The position numbers were made by a program, and so were the translations under genes. From Actinomycetes bacterium (lineage in GTDB: Bacteria > Actinomycetota > Acidimicrobiia > Acidimicrobiales > JAJZXF01), in the NCBI GenBank assembly GCA_021791755.1, contig JAJYWA010000009.1, positions 1-42,816 on the forward strand: a stretch of DNA of 42,816 nt, read 5' to 3'. Below the pieces are notes generated by a model. It was not told the origin of the DNA. It saw only the letters and a list, made by a program, of their open reading frames with translations, and did no database searches. How positions within the stretch are numbered: position 1 is the stretch's first letter; the number at the start of each line of letters is the position of its first letter. Positions 32,393 to 40,997 of the stretch are shown here, piece after piece.

Positions 32393-33760
32393 TCAGGTCC
32401 CGCTGGAGGCGGCGCACTGCTCGAGTATGGACTCGCGCAGCACCTCCACCACCCTCAGGATCTCGTCGCTGCGTACCGTGAGGGGTGGCATGATGACCAC
32501 GACGTCGCCAAGAGGCCGCAGGAGCACGCCCCTTTGGACGGCTGCCTGCGAGACGAGCCTACCCAAGCGTGTGGGCGGCGCAGGAGGTACCAGCTCGACC
32601 CCTACCATGAGCCCGCACTGGCGCACCTCGGAGACGGCTTCCAGCGTCGCGATGCGGGACGCGAGAGCCTCTTTTAGCTCCGTGGCCCTGGCCCTCACGT
32701 TCGATAGGACGTTGCGCTCCTCGATCAGCTCGAGGTGTCGCAGCGCGACCGCGGCTGCAAGGGCATTGCCGCCGTAGGAGTGGCCGTGGTAAAAGGTGCG
32801 GTCCGTGTCCGCGCTGTCGCTGGCGCGCTCGAGGAAGGCATCGAAGACCTTCTTCGATGCCACGGTCGCCGACATCGGCAGGTACCCGCCGGTGATTCCC
32901 TTGCCCAGGCACATCAAGTCGGGCGAGAGATCACAGAGCGTGGACGCGAACAGCGAGCCCGTGCGGCCGAAGCCGGTCGCCACCTCGTCGCAGATGAGGA
33001 GGATCCCGCTCTCCCGGCATGCTTCGCCCAGATGTCGCAGGTCGTCCGGGTCACCGATGCGCATCCCGGCAGCAGCCTGTACGAGCGGTTCGATCACCAC
33101 TGCGGCCAAGTCCTCGGCGCGGTCTCGAAGCGCCTCGAGGGCGGCTTCGAGCCAGCGTGGATCGTTGTACCCCGGTGTGCGGACCACGGGGAACTTGATG
33201 GGGTCGAAGAGATCTGATCCGAAGCCGCCAGCGCCTACTGAGAGTGATCCCACGGTGTCGCCGTGGTAGGCGTCACCTAGTGCAAGGTAGCTCGTGCGGC
33301 CTCTTTCGCCCATGTTCCACCAGTATTGGAACGCGATCTTCAGTGCCTGCTCCACTGCGGCCGCGCCGTCGGACGCGAACATGATGTGTGGCTTCTCCAC
33401 CGGGACGACCCGTGCGAGAGCTTCGGCCAGATCCACCACCACGGTGTTGCCGTTGCCGAGCAAGGTCGAGTGGGCGACCTTGCCGAGCTGGTCCACCAAT
33501 GCCTCGTCGAGCTCGGGAACCCTGTGGCCGAGGGTGCACAGCCAGAGCGACGAGATTGCGTCCAGGTACCGGCGACCCTCGGTATCGATCAGCTCATGTC
33601 CCTCTGCGCTGTCTACGATGATGGGGCTCGTCTCGGAGAAGGCGGCCATCTGCGTGAACCCGTGCCAGACGATCGCAGCGTCGCGGTCGATCCACCCTCT
33701 AGGCGGCCTGGGCGGCCTGTTCTCCCGCACAGCGGCTCCTGCGTTTCTCTCATCATTCAT
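32393..33760 (-). CDS. bioA: Adenosylmethionine-8-amino-7-oxononanoate aminotransferase
   Basis: The 455-residue class III PLP aminotransferase makes 7,8-diaminopelargonate from the BioF product using S-adenosylmethionine as amino donor. Seen are WHGFTQM, SLWLCTLGH, the block AYHGDTVGSLSVG, the aspartate of ICDEVATGFGRTG and the PLP lysine in LCLGKGITGGYLPMS, then FYHGHSYGGNALAAA. ATG 33760 has GAGCAGG upstream; the frame extends uselessly to 34078 across the divergent riboflavin synthase gene. It precedes bioF on the same strand. bioB and bioD are not in the window. Confidence 0.95.
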   Translation of the reverse strand: MNDERNAGAAVRENRPPRPPRGWIDRDAAIVWHGFTQMAAFSETSPIIVDSAEGHELIDTEGRRYLDAISSLWLCTLGHRVPELDEALVDQLGKVAHSTLLGNGNTVVVDLAEALARVVPVEKPHIMFASDGAAAVEQALKIAFQYWWNMGERGRTSYLALGDAYHGDTVGSLSVGAGGFGSDLFDPIKFPVVRTPGYNDPRWLEAALEALRDRAEDLAAVVIEPLVQAAAGMRIGDPDDLRHLGEACRESGILLICDEVATGFGRTGSLFASTLCDLSPDLMCLGKGITGGYLPMSATVASKKVFDAFLERASDSADTDRTFYHGHSYGGNALAAAVALRHLELIEERNVLSNVRARATELKEALASRIATLEAVSEVRQCGLMVGVELVPPAPPTRLGRLVSQAAVQRGVLLRPLGDVVVIMPPLTVRSDEILRVVEVLRESILEQCAASSGT

Positions 33761-33914
33761 GCCTGCTCTATCTTTGCCTGGATCGCGGCCCGCGGCATCT
33801 CGAGAGCGGCTCCGGGTCCCGTTCGTGGTGGGCGGTATCGCGTCGCATTGTCGTCCTGCCGCTAGGCTCGTGATCGCAGCTCGAGGACGCGAGAGTGAAG
33901 GAGTGACCGTTCGC

Positions 33915-34391
33915 ATGGACAGGATAGGTGTGGTCGACACGATGTTCGCCCGTGTCGACATGGGCATGGACGTGCTGGACGAGCTAGCCCGGCGCCCTGG
34001 GTATGGGGAGCGCTTCGAGGTGCTCCGCAGGACCGTTCCCGGCTTCAAGGATCTCGCAGTCGAGGCGAAGATCCTCATCGAGAAGGAGGGTTGTGGGATC
34101 GTGGTGGCCCTTGGGATGGCGGGGAGGGCTGCGATAGATCAGGTATGCGCGCATCAGGCCTCGCAAGGGCTGATGGCTGCGCGGCTTATGACCAGCACTC
34201 ATATCATTGAAGTGTTCGTGCACGAGAACGAGGTGGACAGCCCGGAGGAGCTGTCGAGAGTCTGTAGTGACCGGGCTCGCAAGCACGCCCGGAACGCCTA
34301 CTGGCTCTTGTACGAGCCGCAAGAGCTGACTCGTCGGGCTGGCCAGGGGATCAGACAGGGGTTCGCGGACGCAGGCCCACTCGGAGCATGA
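33915..34391 (+). CDS. ribC: Riboflavin synthase, archaeal type
   Basis: The 158-residue protein matches the archaeal riboflavin synthase, a lumazine-synthase-like fold unrelated to bacterial RibE: VVDTMFARVDMG, the RRTVPGFKDLAVEAK strand-helix, IVVALGMAGRAAIDQVCAHQAS, MTSTHIIEVFVHENE and RARKHARNAYWLLYEP. It would dismutate two molecules of 6,7-dimethyl-8-ribityllumazine into riboflavin. ATG 33915 has AAGGAG 11 bases upstream; an in-frame GTG at 33903 overlaps that site. It is divergent from bioA across 154 bp. No other riboflavin genes adjoin it, so it appears to act from a separate locus. Confidence 0.9.
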   Translation: MDRIGVVDTMFARVDMGMDVLDELARRPGYGERFEVLRRTVPGFKDLAVEAKILIEKEGCGIVVALGMAGRAAIDQVCAHQASQGLMAARLMTSTHIIEVFVHENEVDSPEELSRVCSDRARKHARNAYWLLYEPQELTRRAGQGIRQGFADAGPLGA

Positions 34392-34471
34392 GAGGCCGGG
34401 TGAGCAGCAGTCTTGGACGAGCCCTTCGAGATCCGTGACTGTAACCAACTGCGATGTGCAGGCATGGTCAA

Positions 34472-34492
34472 GCGCGTACTATACTCACGCGC
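34472..34492 (+). promoter_or_regulatory. Inverted repeat over a TATACT -10-like box, upstream of the pilin
   Basis: GCGCGT (34472-34477) and ACGCGC (34487-34492) flank a -10-like TATACT (34480-34485), about 50 bp before the pilin start. A good -35 box is not visible. The layout suggests a promoter with an overlapping operator. Confidence 0.35.
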
Positions 34493-34536
34493 GCACAGAC
34501 ATTATCGTATTGAGCATTCCTGGAAGGAGGAAGACT

Positions 34537-35181
34537 GTGCTTCAGAAATCATTAGACCGTGTCCGGGAGGCGCCGGAGGCGGGTGGTGCGGGCTGTTCGG
34601 GCAAGCAGGATCGAGAGGCGGGGTTCACCCTGATCGAGCTGATGGTGGTCATGCTTATCATGGCCATCCTCCTCGCGATAGCGATACCGACGTTCCTCGG
34701 CACCCGCAACACCGCGAACAACCGGGCGACCCAGTCTACGCTCGAGAACGCGCTCACGACTGCGAAGGCATACTTCGCGAGAACCCAGAACTTTACCCCG
34801 TCGGGAAATTGCGGCACCGCGCCGGCTGCAAACCTTGCCTGTCTGTTGGCCCAATCCGAGCCTCAGATCGGCTTCCAGGCCGCAGGTGGATCGTCCTCAG
34901 GTCCGAACACCGTGGTTGTGAGCGAGAGTGCCTTTGCTGGCAGTTGGCCGGTCACGGGCGGTGCAACCCCTGTGTCCAATGCGGTCCTTCTTGTTGGCTA
35001 TTCGAAGTCCGGAACTTGCTGGTCGATACTTGACATCGAGGTGCCACCTGCAGCTGGCGGTGCTATCGATGGAGAGACCAACGCAGGCACGTTTTACGGG
35101 AGCACGAAGGCCACGGGCGCAACCTGCACGGCGGCGAATGCCCCCGCCGCTGCGGCCAACTGGTATTCCAGCTTCCAGTGA
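34537..35181 (+). CDS. Type IV prepilin / pseudopilin
   Basis: The 214-residue product has a basic leader ending REAG and the class III prepilin motif GFTLIELMVVMLIMAILLA, with Glu at position +5 of the mature chain. Prepilin peptidase would cut after the Gly. The mature part has a long N-terminal helix and a small Ser/Ala/Gly-rich C-terminal domain with cysteines that could pair. GTG 34537 is preceded by GGAAGGAGG six bases away; upstream in-frame codons to 34435 have no support. No pilus assembly genes (pilB, pilC, pilD) adjoin it. Confidence 0.9.
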   Translation: MLQKSLDRVREAPEAGGAGCSGKQDREAGFTLIELMVVMLIMAILLAIAIPTFLGTRNTANNRATQSTLENALTTAKAYFARTQNFTPSGNCGTAPAANLACLLAQSEPQIGFQAAGGSSSGPNTVVVSESAFAGSWPVTGGATPVSNAVLLVGYSKSGTCWSILDIEVPPAAGGAIDGETNAGTFYGSTKATGATCTAANAPAAAANWYSSFQ

Positions 35182-35247
35182 GCAGCGTGAGGGATTGTCG
35201 CCGGTAGCAGCCAGCGGCGGCGATCCTCCGTAGTGCGGAATGGTTTG

Positions 35248-35280
35248 GAAGCGTCCCCGTGTCTTGCGCGGGGACGCTTC
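35248..35280 (+). terminator. Perfect 12-bp hairpin downstream of the pilin
   Basis: GAAGCGTCCCCG (35248-35259) is exactly complementary to CGGGGACGCTTC (35269-35280) with a nine-base loop. It lies 67 bp after the pilin stop. No T-tract follows, so it may end transcription in the way common in high-GC bacteria, or stabilise the mRNA 3' end. Confidence 0.6.
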
Positions 35281-35419
35281 GCGTGGTCGAGGCCTTTGCT
35301 GCTGTGCTCCTCGGCGAGACGTCGCAGGTTCTGTTGGTGCACGGTCGGCAGAGTGGCGAACCTGCTCCGCTGGTCAGGGCGGAATAGCCTTGCGTTCGCA
35401 GAGGTTTGCATCGGGCGAG

Positions 35420-35833
35420 ATGAGATCGGACATCGTGTACTCGGGACGTGGTCAAAGAACTGCTGTCGGCCCGCCGTGTAGCGTCAAGATCTCGGTCGAA
35501 GATCTGGCGGGGTTGCTCGATCGGCCGGACACCGGGTTGCTCGTCCTAGATGTGCGCGAGCCTGCGGAGCTCGAGCTCTGCATGCTCCCAGGTGCGGTGA
35601 ATGTTCCCCTGGGTGAGCTTCACCTTCGGCTGGAAGAGATCACCATAAAGCTGGAGGAACTGGCCAGGATCGCCGAGCCGTGTGAGAATGGCCTGCATAT
35701 GGTCACGGTGTGCGCGTCGGGAAATCGTTCGGCGACTGCCGCGGAGCTCCTGTCGAGGCAAGGCTGGCGGGTGGCAGATCTCGACGGAGGGATGAATGCC
35801 TGGCAGTCATTCCAGTGTGCCCGCCGGGACTAG
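35420..35833 (+). CDS. Rhodanese-like sulfurtransferase
   Basis: The 137-residue single-domain protein has DTGLLVLDVREPAEL, GAVNVPLGEL and the active-site loop VCASGNRSA with the persulfide-forming cysteine, then GWRVADLDGGMNAWQ. It would carry sulfur as a persulfide; donor and acceptor are unknown. ATG 35420 is a plausible start with GGGCGAG before it, while the frame extends to 35240 across the hairpin. Its 3' end overlaps the probable start of aroA. Confidence 0.9.
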   Translation: MRSDIVYSGRGQRTAVGPPCSVKISVEDLAGLLDRPDTGLLVLDVREPAELELCMLPGAVNVPLGELHLRLEEITIKLEELARIAEPCENGLHMVTVCASGNRSATAAELLSRQGWRVADLDGGMNAWQSFQCARRD

Positions 35834-37245
35834 ATCCTGCAGGCTCCGGGGTAGCTTCTCCGGGCGGTGATGTCATCGAGGTGATCCCGGGCCGTGAGCT
35901 CGACGCCTCGGTAGCTGCGCCGACGAGCAAGAGCATCACGAACCGCCTGCTGGTGCTCGCAGCCCTTGCAACCGGCGAGAGCAGGATCCGGAGCCCCTTG
36001 GTGAGCTGGGACACCGAGGTCATGGCTCGTGGTCTTGGCATTCTTGGCGCCACGGTCGAGTGCGCTGAGGGCGAATGGCGGGTGCGGGGGACGGCAGGCA
36101 AGTTGAGCGCCCCGGCCGGCAGGATCGACGCGGGGTTGTCAGGAACGACGCTGCGCTTTCTCGCGGCGGTTTCGGCACTCTCTCCTTCTGTGATGGTTCT
36201 GGACGGTTCGGAGCCCCTGCGCAGGCGTCCGATCGCTGGGCTCGCGGATGCTCTGAGAGCTCTCGGCGTGGTGGTCGAGCTCACCGGAGGACGCCTTCCG
36301 ATGCGTATCGTTCCGGCTGGCTTGAGCGGGGGGGCGTTAGACGTCACCGCAGAGGAGAGCTCGCAGTTTGCAACGGCGGCGCTGCTGGTGGCGCCGTACG
36401 CGAGCAGCGATCTCCGGCTGCGCGTGCATCGGCTAGGAGCTCCCGGGTACCTGAGCCTCACGATCGACCTCATGGAGCGCTGGGGAGCGCGCTTGGACGT
36501 AGGTTTGCTAGGGGCGGCGGAGCACGCGAACGCTGCGGAGCACGCGAACGCTGCGGAGCCCGTGAGCAGCGCGCAGGCGGCGGCGGGTCATCGGCCGGGA
36601 CAGTGCTGGGAGATCCTCGTGAGCAGCCGGGATCGCTACTTCTCGAGGGATGAGGCAGTTGAGTACGATGCCAGTGCTGCCGCGCACCTCATGGCCCTGG
36701 CGATGGCCGCTGGCGGCCGGGTCACAGTGACAAACGCGGTACCAGGAAGTCTGCAGCCGGACGCGGGCATGACTGCGATCTTCGAGGCGATGGGCGCCAG
36801 GGTGGGTACTGGCCCTGGCGGCATCTCAGTCGAGCGGTCCGGGCGCCTGCGCTGTGTGGATGCAGATCTGAGCGCGATGCCGGACCAGGTGTGCACGGTC
36901 GCTGTGCTCGCCGCGCTTGCAGAGGGTGAGAGCCGCATTTCCAACGTGGGCATCTCGCGAGGTCACGAGACCGACCGGCTGGCTGCGACGGCGCGCGAGC
37001 TCAGGCGCTTGGGGGCCGACGTCGACGAGCTCCCAGCCGGGCTCGTGGTCCGGGGGGGGAAGCCGCTGCACGGCGGCCTCGTTGAAACCTACGGCGACCA
37101 CCGTATGGCGATGGCGTTCGCGGCGCTCGGATGTGTGGCGCCCGGGGTCCAGATAGCCGATCCGGGATGCGTGGCGAAGACTTACCCGGGCTTCTGGGAC
37201 GACTTGGCGGCTGTGGGGCTGGTGGCTGGGCCCACACGGCGCTGA
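35815..37245 (+). CDS. aroA: 3-phosphoshikimate 1-carboxyvinyltransferase (EPSP synthase)
   Basis: EPSP synthase joins phosphoenolpyruvate to shikimate 3-phosphate. Seen are APTSKSITNRLLVLAAL (substrate lysine), DAGLSGTTLRFLAA, the PLRRRP arginines, DRYFSRDEAVEYDASAAAHL and the C-terminal SRGHETDRL and YGDHRMAMAFA. A 20-residue Ala/Glu/Asn repeat insert interrupts the protein at about 230-255. Start is uncertain: GTG 35815 overlaps the rhodanese end, while GTG 35881 gives 454 residues, closer to the family after removing the insert. Neither has a strong ribosome site. aroK and aroQ are 9 kb upstream. Confidence 0.94.
   Translation: MCPPGLDPAGSGVASPGGDVIEVIPGRELDASVAAPTSKSITNRLLVLAALATGESRIRSPLVSWDTEVMARGLGILGATVECAEGEWRVRGTAGKLSAPAGRIDAGLSGTTLRFLAAVSALSPSVMVLDGSEPLRRRPIAGLADALRALGVVVELTGGRLPMRIVPAGLSGGALDVTAEESSQFATAALLVAPYASSDLRLRVHRLGAPGYLSLTIDLMERWGARLDVGLLGAAEHANAAEHANAAEPVSSAQAAAGHRPGQCWEILVSSRDRYFSRDEAVEYDASAAAHLMALAMAAGGRVTVTNAVPGSLQPDAGMTAIFEAMGARVGTGPGGISVERSGRLRCVDADLSAMPDQVCTVAVLAALAEGESRISNVGISRGHETDRLAATARELRRLGADVDELPAGLVVRGGKPLHGGLVETYGDHRMAMAFAALGCVAPGVQIADPGCVAKTYPGFWDDLAAVGLVAGPTRR
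36517..36559 (+). repeat. 2 x 18-bp perfect tandem repeat inside aroA
   Basis: gcggagcacgcgaacgct occurs at 36517-36534 and 36535-36552, with seven bases of a third copy. It encodes AEHANA hexapeptides in a region where EPSP synthases normally have no insert. Confidence 0.9.
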
Positions 37246-37283
37246 CCTGAGCCGGCTTGCGTGCCTGTACCGCACGGCCGGGC

Positions 37284-38690
37284 CTACTGGAGAGCGCGCA
37301 TTGCGAGGCGCACGAGCGCGCCGCGATCGGTGCCCTCGTCGTCGGCACGCTGCAAGACGTTCTGGACGCGCTGGGTGGCTGCGAGCGCCAGGGGCCGGAG
37401 AGGGCCGGGCGGCAACGGTATAGGTCGCTTGGTGGTCATTGGAAGCTCCAGCAGCTCGGAGTTGGAACCGAGCAGCAGGTCACGGAGTACCTCCGCGGCA
37501 AGGTAGGAGGGACCTACCCCATGGCCTGAGTAGCCGAGCGCGTAGCAGATTCGCTGTGACTTGCCGAGGAAGCCGATGGAGGCAAAGCAGTTGACGGTGG
37601 CGCAGACCGGTCCTGCCCAGCCACGGGAGATCTTCACATCGGCGAGCTGGGGGAAGCTCCAGCGGAGGGTCTCCTCCAGGCGGGAGAAGATCCTCGGGTT
37701 GCGGTCGCGGCGGGGGTTGGGACCTTCGGGGGCGATCGGAGCGTCGCGCCCGCCCCAGAGTATCCGCCCGTCGGGGGTCGGCCGGTGGAAGTGGGGCATG
37801 ATCCGCTTGTCCTCCACGCCCATGCGTTGCTCCCAACCGATGCGTGACCACTGCTCGTCAGTGAGCGGCTCGGTCAGGATGATGTAGGCGTAGATCGTGA
37901 AGATGAACCTGCTCAGTGCAGGCGCCGACGATGCGTACGCGTTTGTAGCCAGCACTGCTCTGTCGGCGTGGACGGCGCCGAATGGGGTGCGCGCTTCGAC
38001 ACGGCGTCCGTCGATGTCCTCTACGCCGTCGACGGGGGTCATCTCGTAGATTCGAACGCCGCGGCTGATTGCAGCGTCGCGCAGGCCCCGGACGAGAGCT
38101 GCCGGATCGACTAGGAGCGCGTCGTCCTCGAAGTGCCCCATGCGCAGCCGATCGGAGTGGATTAGCTCGCGGCATCGGGCGCGGGGCACCTCGTGAAAGT
38201 CGTCCAGCTCCAGGCGTTCGGCAGCCAGAAGGTCCTGGTGTATGCGGACGTCCTGCTCGGGGCCGTTCGATACCGTGAGAAGGCCGGGATGGGTGATGCT
38301 GGCGTCGATCCCCTCGCCGGCGCAGAAGGACTCGATCTCGCGCAGCGCCTTCCTCATCGCCATATGGGTTGCCTTCGCGCTCTCGGGCCCTACCTTGCGA
38401 AGGAGATCGTGGATGCTCCGGCCAACCATGGTCATAGCGAAGCCACCGTTTCGCCCGGTCGCTCCATAGCCCGCAACCTTCTGTTCGACCACGACGACGT
38501 CGATATCGGGGTCGGCATCCTTCAAGAGGATCGCTGACCAGAGGCCCGTAAAGCCCGCGCCGACGATCACGACATCGGCCATCTCATCGCCTGCCAAGCG
38601 CCGTGCCGGCTTGTAGGAGCGATCCTCCAGCCAGAAGCTGCGGCTCTGCCAGTCGCCCGAGCTGTCGCGGGTCGAGCGAAGGCTGGTCAT
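37284..38690 (-). CDS. FAD-dependent amine oxidase-like protein (DAO family)
   Basis: The 468-residue flavoprotein has the N-terminal motif DVVIVGAGFTGLWSAILL and GYGATGRNGGFAM, the latter typical of gamma-glutamylputrescine oxidase-like DAO enzymes, plus DRAVLATNAYAS and the C-terminal GYSGHGVGPSYLAAEVL. It would oxidise a secondary amine or polyamine derivative to an aldehyde, releasing ammonia and peroxide. Substrate is not shown by context; no puu-type genes are nearby. ATG 38690 is chosen over an upstream start at 38753. It converges on aroA across 38 bp. Confidence 0.88.
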   Translation of the reverse strand: MTSLRSTRDSSGDWQSRSFWLEDRSYKPARRLAGDEMADVVIVGAGFTGLWSAILLKDADPDIDVVVVEQKVAGYGATGRNGGFAMTMVGRSIHDLLRKVGPESAKATHMAMRKALREIESFCAGEGIDASITHPGLLTVSNGPEQDVRIHQDLLAAERLELDDFHEVPRARCRELIHSDRLRMGHFEDDALLVDPAALVRGLRDAAISRGVRIYEMTPVDGVEDIDGRRVEARTPFGAVHADRAVLATNAYASSAPALSRFIFTIYAYIILTEPLTDEQWSRIGWEQRMGVEDKRIMPHFHRPTPDGRILWGGRDAPIAPEGPNPRRDRNPRIFSRLEETLRWSFPQLADVKISRGWAGPVCATVNCFASIGFLGKSQRICYALGYSGHGVGPSYLAAEVLRDLLLGSNSELLELPMTTKRPIPLPPGPLRPLALAATQRVQNVLQRADDEGTDRGALVRLAMRALQ

Positions 38691-38764
38691 GTGGGCTTCA
38701 CACGACGACCATACGCCACGGCGGCGCGGCCTGCACGCGCGGACTACTGACAACGATACGATAG

Positions 38765-39569
38765 TCGTTCATTCTGGCGAAGCGGTTCTACCGTGCTCAG
38801 TTCTTCGAGAAGATCTCCGGCTTCGATGACGATCGCCTCGCCAAGGCGCTGTGGAACCTGTGCTGGCGCGGGTCTGCTTCGATGCGCGAGCGGATCGAAG
38901 CAGAGATAGACCCTTCCGAGCGACCTCGGCCGGGTGAGCGCCAGCGGGAGCCGGTCGACGCGGAGTGGCTTCTCGACGAGGTGAGCGACTTCGTGACGCT
39001 TGCCCAATCGGGCGCGTACCTGGGCGGCGACCGGCGGGTGACGCCGCGAGAGCGTACTCGCTGGCGGTTCACTTTCCGCCGGTTGGCCAGCGATGCGCAG
39101 GCGGCTCTTCAGGACTGCGATCCCTAGTGCGTCGAAGCCGCGGCAGGAGCAATGGAGCTCCTTGTCGACCTGGCTCGTGAGGTTAGCGACTACGACTACT
39201 TCCGCTCGGATGATCCGGTCGAGGCGGCGGGCTTCGTCGTCTCAGATGCCGTCGAGCAGCTCTGGCGGTTCCTTCGTGAGGCTCTCGGCTTCTCCGCGTT
39301 CGCCGAGCGTGCTGCTCCACAGCTACTGCGCTGGGAGTCGCGGTACGGATGGACCCGCCGGGGCGATGGCCGCGTGAGCGAGAAAGAGGTCTCGCTCGCA
39401 AGCGTCCCTCGAGGAGTGGCACTTGCTGGTTCTTGACAGGATCCTCGGCTCCGAGGCCGAGGATCTGCTGGACAGGCTGGCTGTTCATCCCGCACTTGGT
39501 GGCCGTGCGCTCGAGGAATTCAAGGCCCAGCTCGCCCGGCAGCGGCGCAAGGTGGGAAGCTACAGGTGA
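38765..39569 (+). pseudogene. Broken conserved hypothetical gene (in-frame stop and frameshift)
   Basis: One protein can be followed through three pieces. The first opens after a stop at 38762 without an ATG (ILAKRFYRAQFFEKISGFDDDRL-type start) and ends at TAG 39125-39127. The same frame resumes with AMELLVDLAREVSDYDYFRSDD to about 39400. The frame then shifts, and SLEEWHLLVLDRILGSEAEDLL leads to the stop at 39567. Together they give about 265 residues of a helical protein whose order I recall from intact actinobacterial proteins of unknown function. The lost start, nonsense codon and frameshift argue for a pseudogene; sequencing error could explain at most one. Confidence 0.7.
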
Positions 39570-39924
39570 TCGCTCGTGACCTTTGCTGGAGAAGCCTCGC
39601 GGGCAGGACGACGGACGCTGTCATGGCGCCTGGCCTGCTCGGTTGACTAGGCGTGGCGCGGAGCACAGACCCACAGCACTCCGGTGTGCTGCAAGCTCGA
39701 GTGAATGCTGAGGACCGCGAGGACAACAACCAGAGCTTCTGCGTCCTCGCGAAGGTGACGCGACCGCCCTCGCCTTGGCCGGTTTTCACGAGGTTGCAGC
39801 GGAACACCCCGGCGGAGAGCGCCGATGCCGCGTTCTGCGACGCTGCGCACCCAGCGGGCAGGCGCCGGGCAGCCGGTTGCCGCTGGCGGGAACAAGCACC
39901 GTCGGTTGCCTGCACGCCGATCGG
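39570..39924. other. Interval without a supported gene
   Basis: About 355 bp between the broken gene and the RelE toxin. Both strands have open frames with Ser/Arg/Cys-rich, domain-free translations. I see no IS end or repeat in it. Confidence 0.4.
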
Positions 39925-40182
39925 CTAGCGGTCGCAGACGGACCGGTGGTCCATGCGAAGGACGAGGACAACGAGCTGGGTGTCGTTGATCTCGTAGATG
40001 ATCCGATAGTTGCCGGTACGGACTCGCCATTCGCCCGAGCCACCGACGAGTCGGGTCGCGGCTGGTGGCCGAGGCTCGCCGGCGAGCAGGTCGATGGCGG
40101 CTTGGATGCGTCGCTTCGTGTCGGGGTCGACCTTGCGGATCTGGCGCGCCGCTGATGGCGTCAAGGTGACCCGGTAGGTCAT
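39925..40182 (-). CDS. RelE/ParE-family toxin
   Basis: The 85-residue protein starts MTYRVTLTPSAARQIRKVD, followed by LVGGSGEWRVRTGNYRIIYEI and LVVLVLRMDHRSVC, the strand pattern and basic residues of RelE mRNA interferases, which cleave mRNA on the ribosome. Its start overlaps the antitoxin stop by ATGA. Order antitoxin-then-toxin is canonical. Confidence 0.92.
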   Translation of the reverse strand: MTYRVTLTPSAARQIRKVDPDTKRRIQAAIDLLAGEPRPPAATRLVGGSGEWRVRTGNYRIIYEINDTQLVVLVLRMDHRSVCDR

Positions 40183-40454
40183 GTCAGGCCGAGATCCGCC
40201 TTGACCTGCTCCCAGTGGATCGGCGTTTTGCCGGTGGCTCGCATCTCGGCGCGAGCTACTTCGGCGGCGCGGATGTCTGCCATGTCTTCGGCCAGCTCCA
40301 AGATGGCGTCGAGATCATCGGCGTCGATGACAGCTGCCACCCGGCGGCCGCGTCGGGCTAGGTAGACCGGGGTGTGCTCGGCACGGACACGATCGATGAG
40401 CTCCGCCAGCTGCTGGCGCGCCTGCGAGACCGAGAGGGTGACGCTCTCGGACAT
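40179..40454 (-). CDS. Phd/YefM-family antitoxin
   Basis: The 91-residue protein begins SESVTLSVSQARQQLAELID, a Phd/YefM DNA-binding fold, followed by TPVYLARRGRRVAAVIDADD and an acidic, less ordered C-terminus that would wrap the RelE-type toxin. ATG 40454 fits the family start; ATG 40469 would add MYVLD. It probably represses its own promoter in the short upstream region. Confidence 0.9.
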   Translation of the reverse strand: MSESVTLSVSQARQQLAELIDRVRAEHTPVYLARRGRRVAAVIDADDLDAILELAEDMADIRAAEVARAEMRATGKTPIHWEQVKADLGLT

Positions 40455-40570
40455 GTCTAAAACGTACATCTAGCCACTGCGTTGTACAAGCCAGCGGAAG
40501 GCAACCTCGCCGCAGGAGCCCGGCAACTGATCGCATCCGGCGAACTTCCTCCTCGCCGTTCCAGTACCCG

Positions 40571-40840
40571 ATGCTCAGCTCGTCTACCAGGAGCAAGGTA
40601 CACATGCTCGACTTGCACCAGAGCGTGATCGACACCGAGGCGGGGCTCTTGACCAGGCTGTGCACGCTCCCGAACCACCGCAAGCCAAAGGGTGTGCGCC
40701 ACAAGCTGGCCTCGATCCTGCTCGTGCGCATGGCAGCGATGCTCTGTGATAACCGCAGTCCGACCGATATCGCCGAGCTGCAGCCCGGCCGGGCGGGACT
40801 CCTCCGAAGTGCGCTCCGACCCGGCGCCACGAGCGCTCGC
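40571..40840 (+). pseudogene. ISAs1-type transposase remnant, N-terminal fragment
   Basis: From about 40607 the frame reads EAGLLTRLCTLPNHRKPKG, then VRHKLASILLVRMAAMLC and SPTDIAEL. This matches the N-terminal associated domain of ISAs1-family DDE transposases (D-x-R-x-x-x-G-x-x-H-x-L-A-x-I-L pattern). After about 40800 the similarity ends and no DDE catalytic domain follows, so only the 5' part of the element survives. Confidence 0.65.
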
Positions 40841-40997
40841 GACCGTGAGGTACCTTGCGATCAGTGTGATCAGCCTTGCTCGTCGGATCAGTGTCGCAAG
40901 AGCTCCCCCGATCGATCTCCCGAGGGTCGTCCTCTGCCCACCGCCTCCTACGTGCACCGACAGTGGTGCGACTGCACCGACTCTCCGGCCTCGCGGG

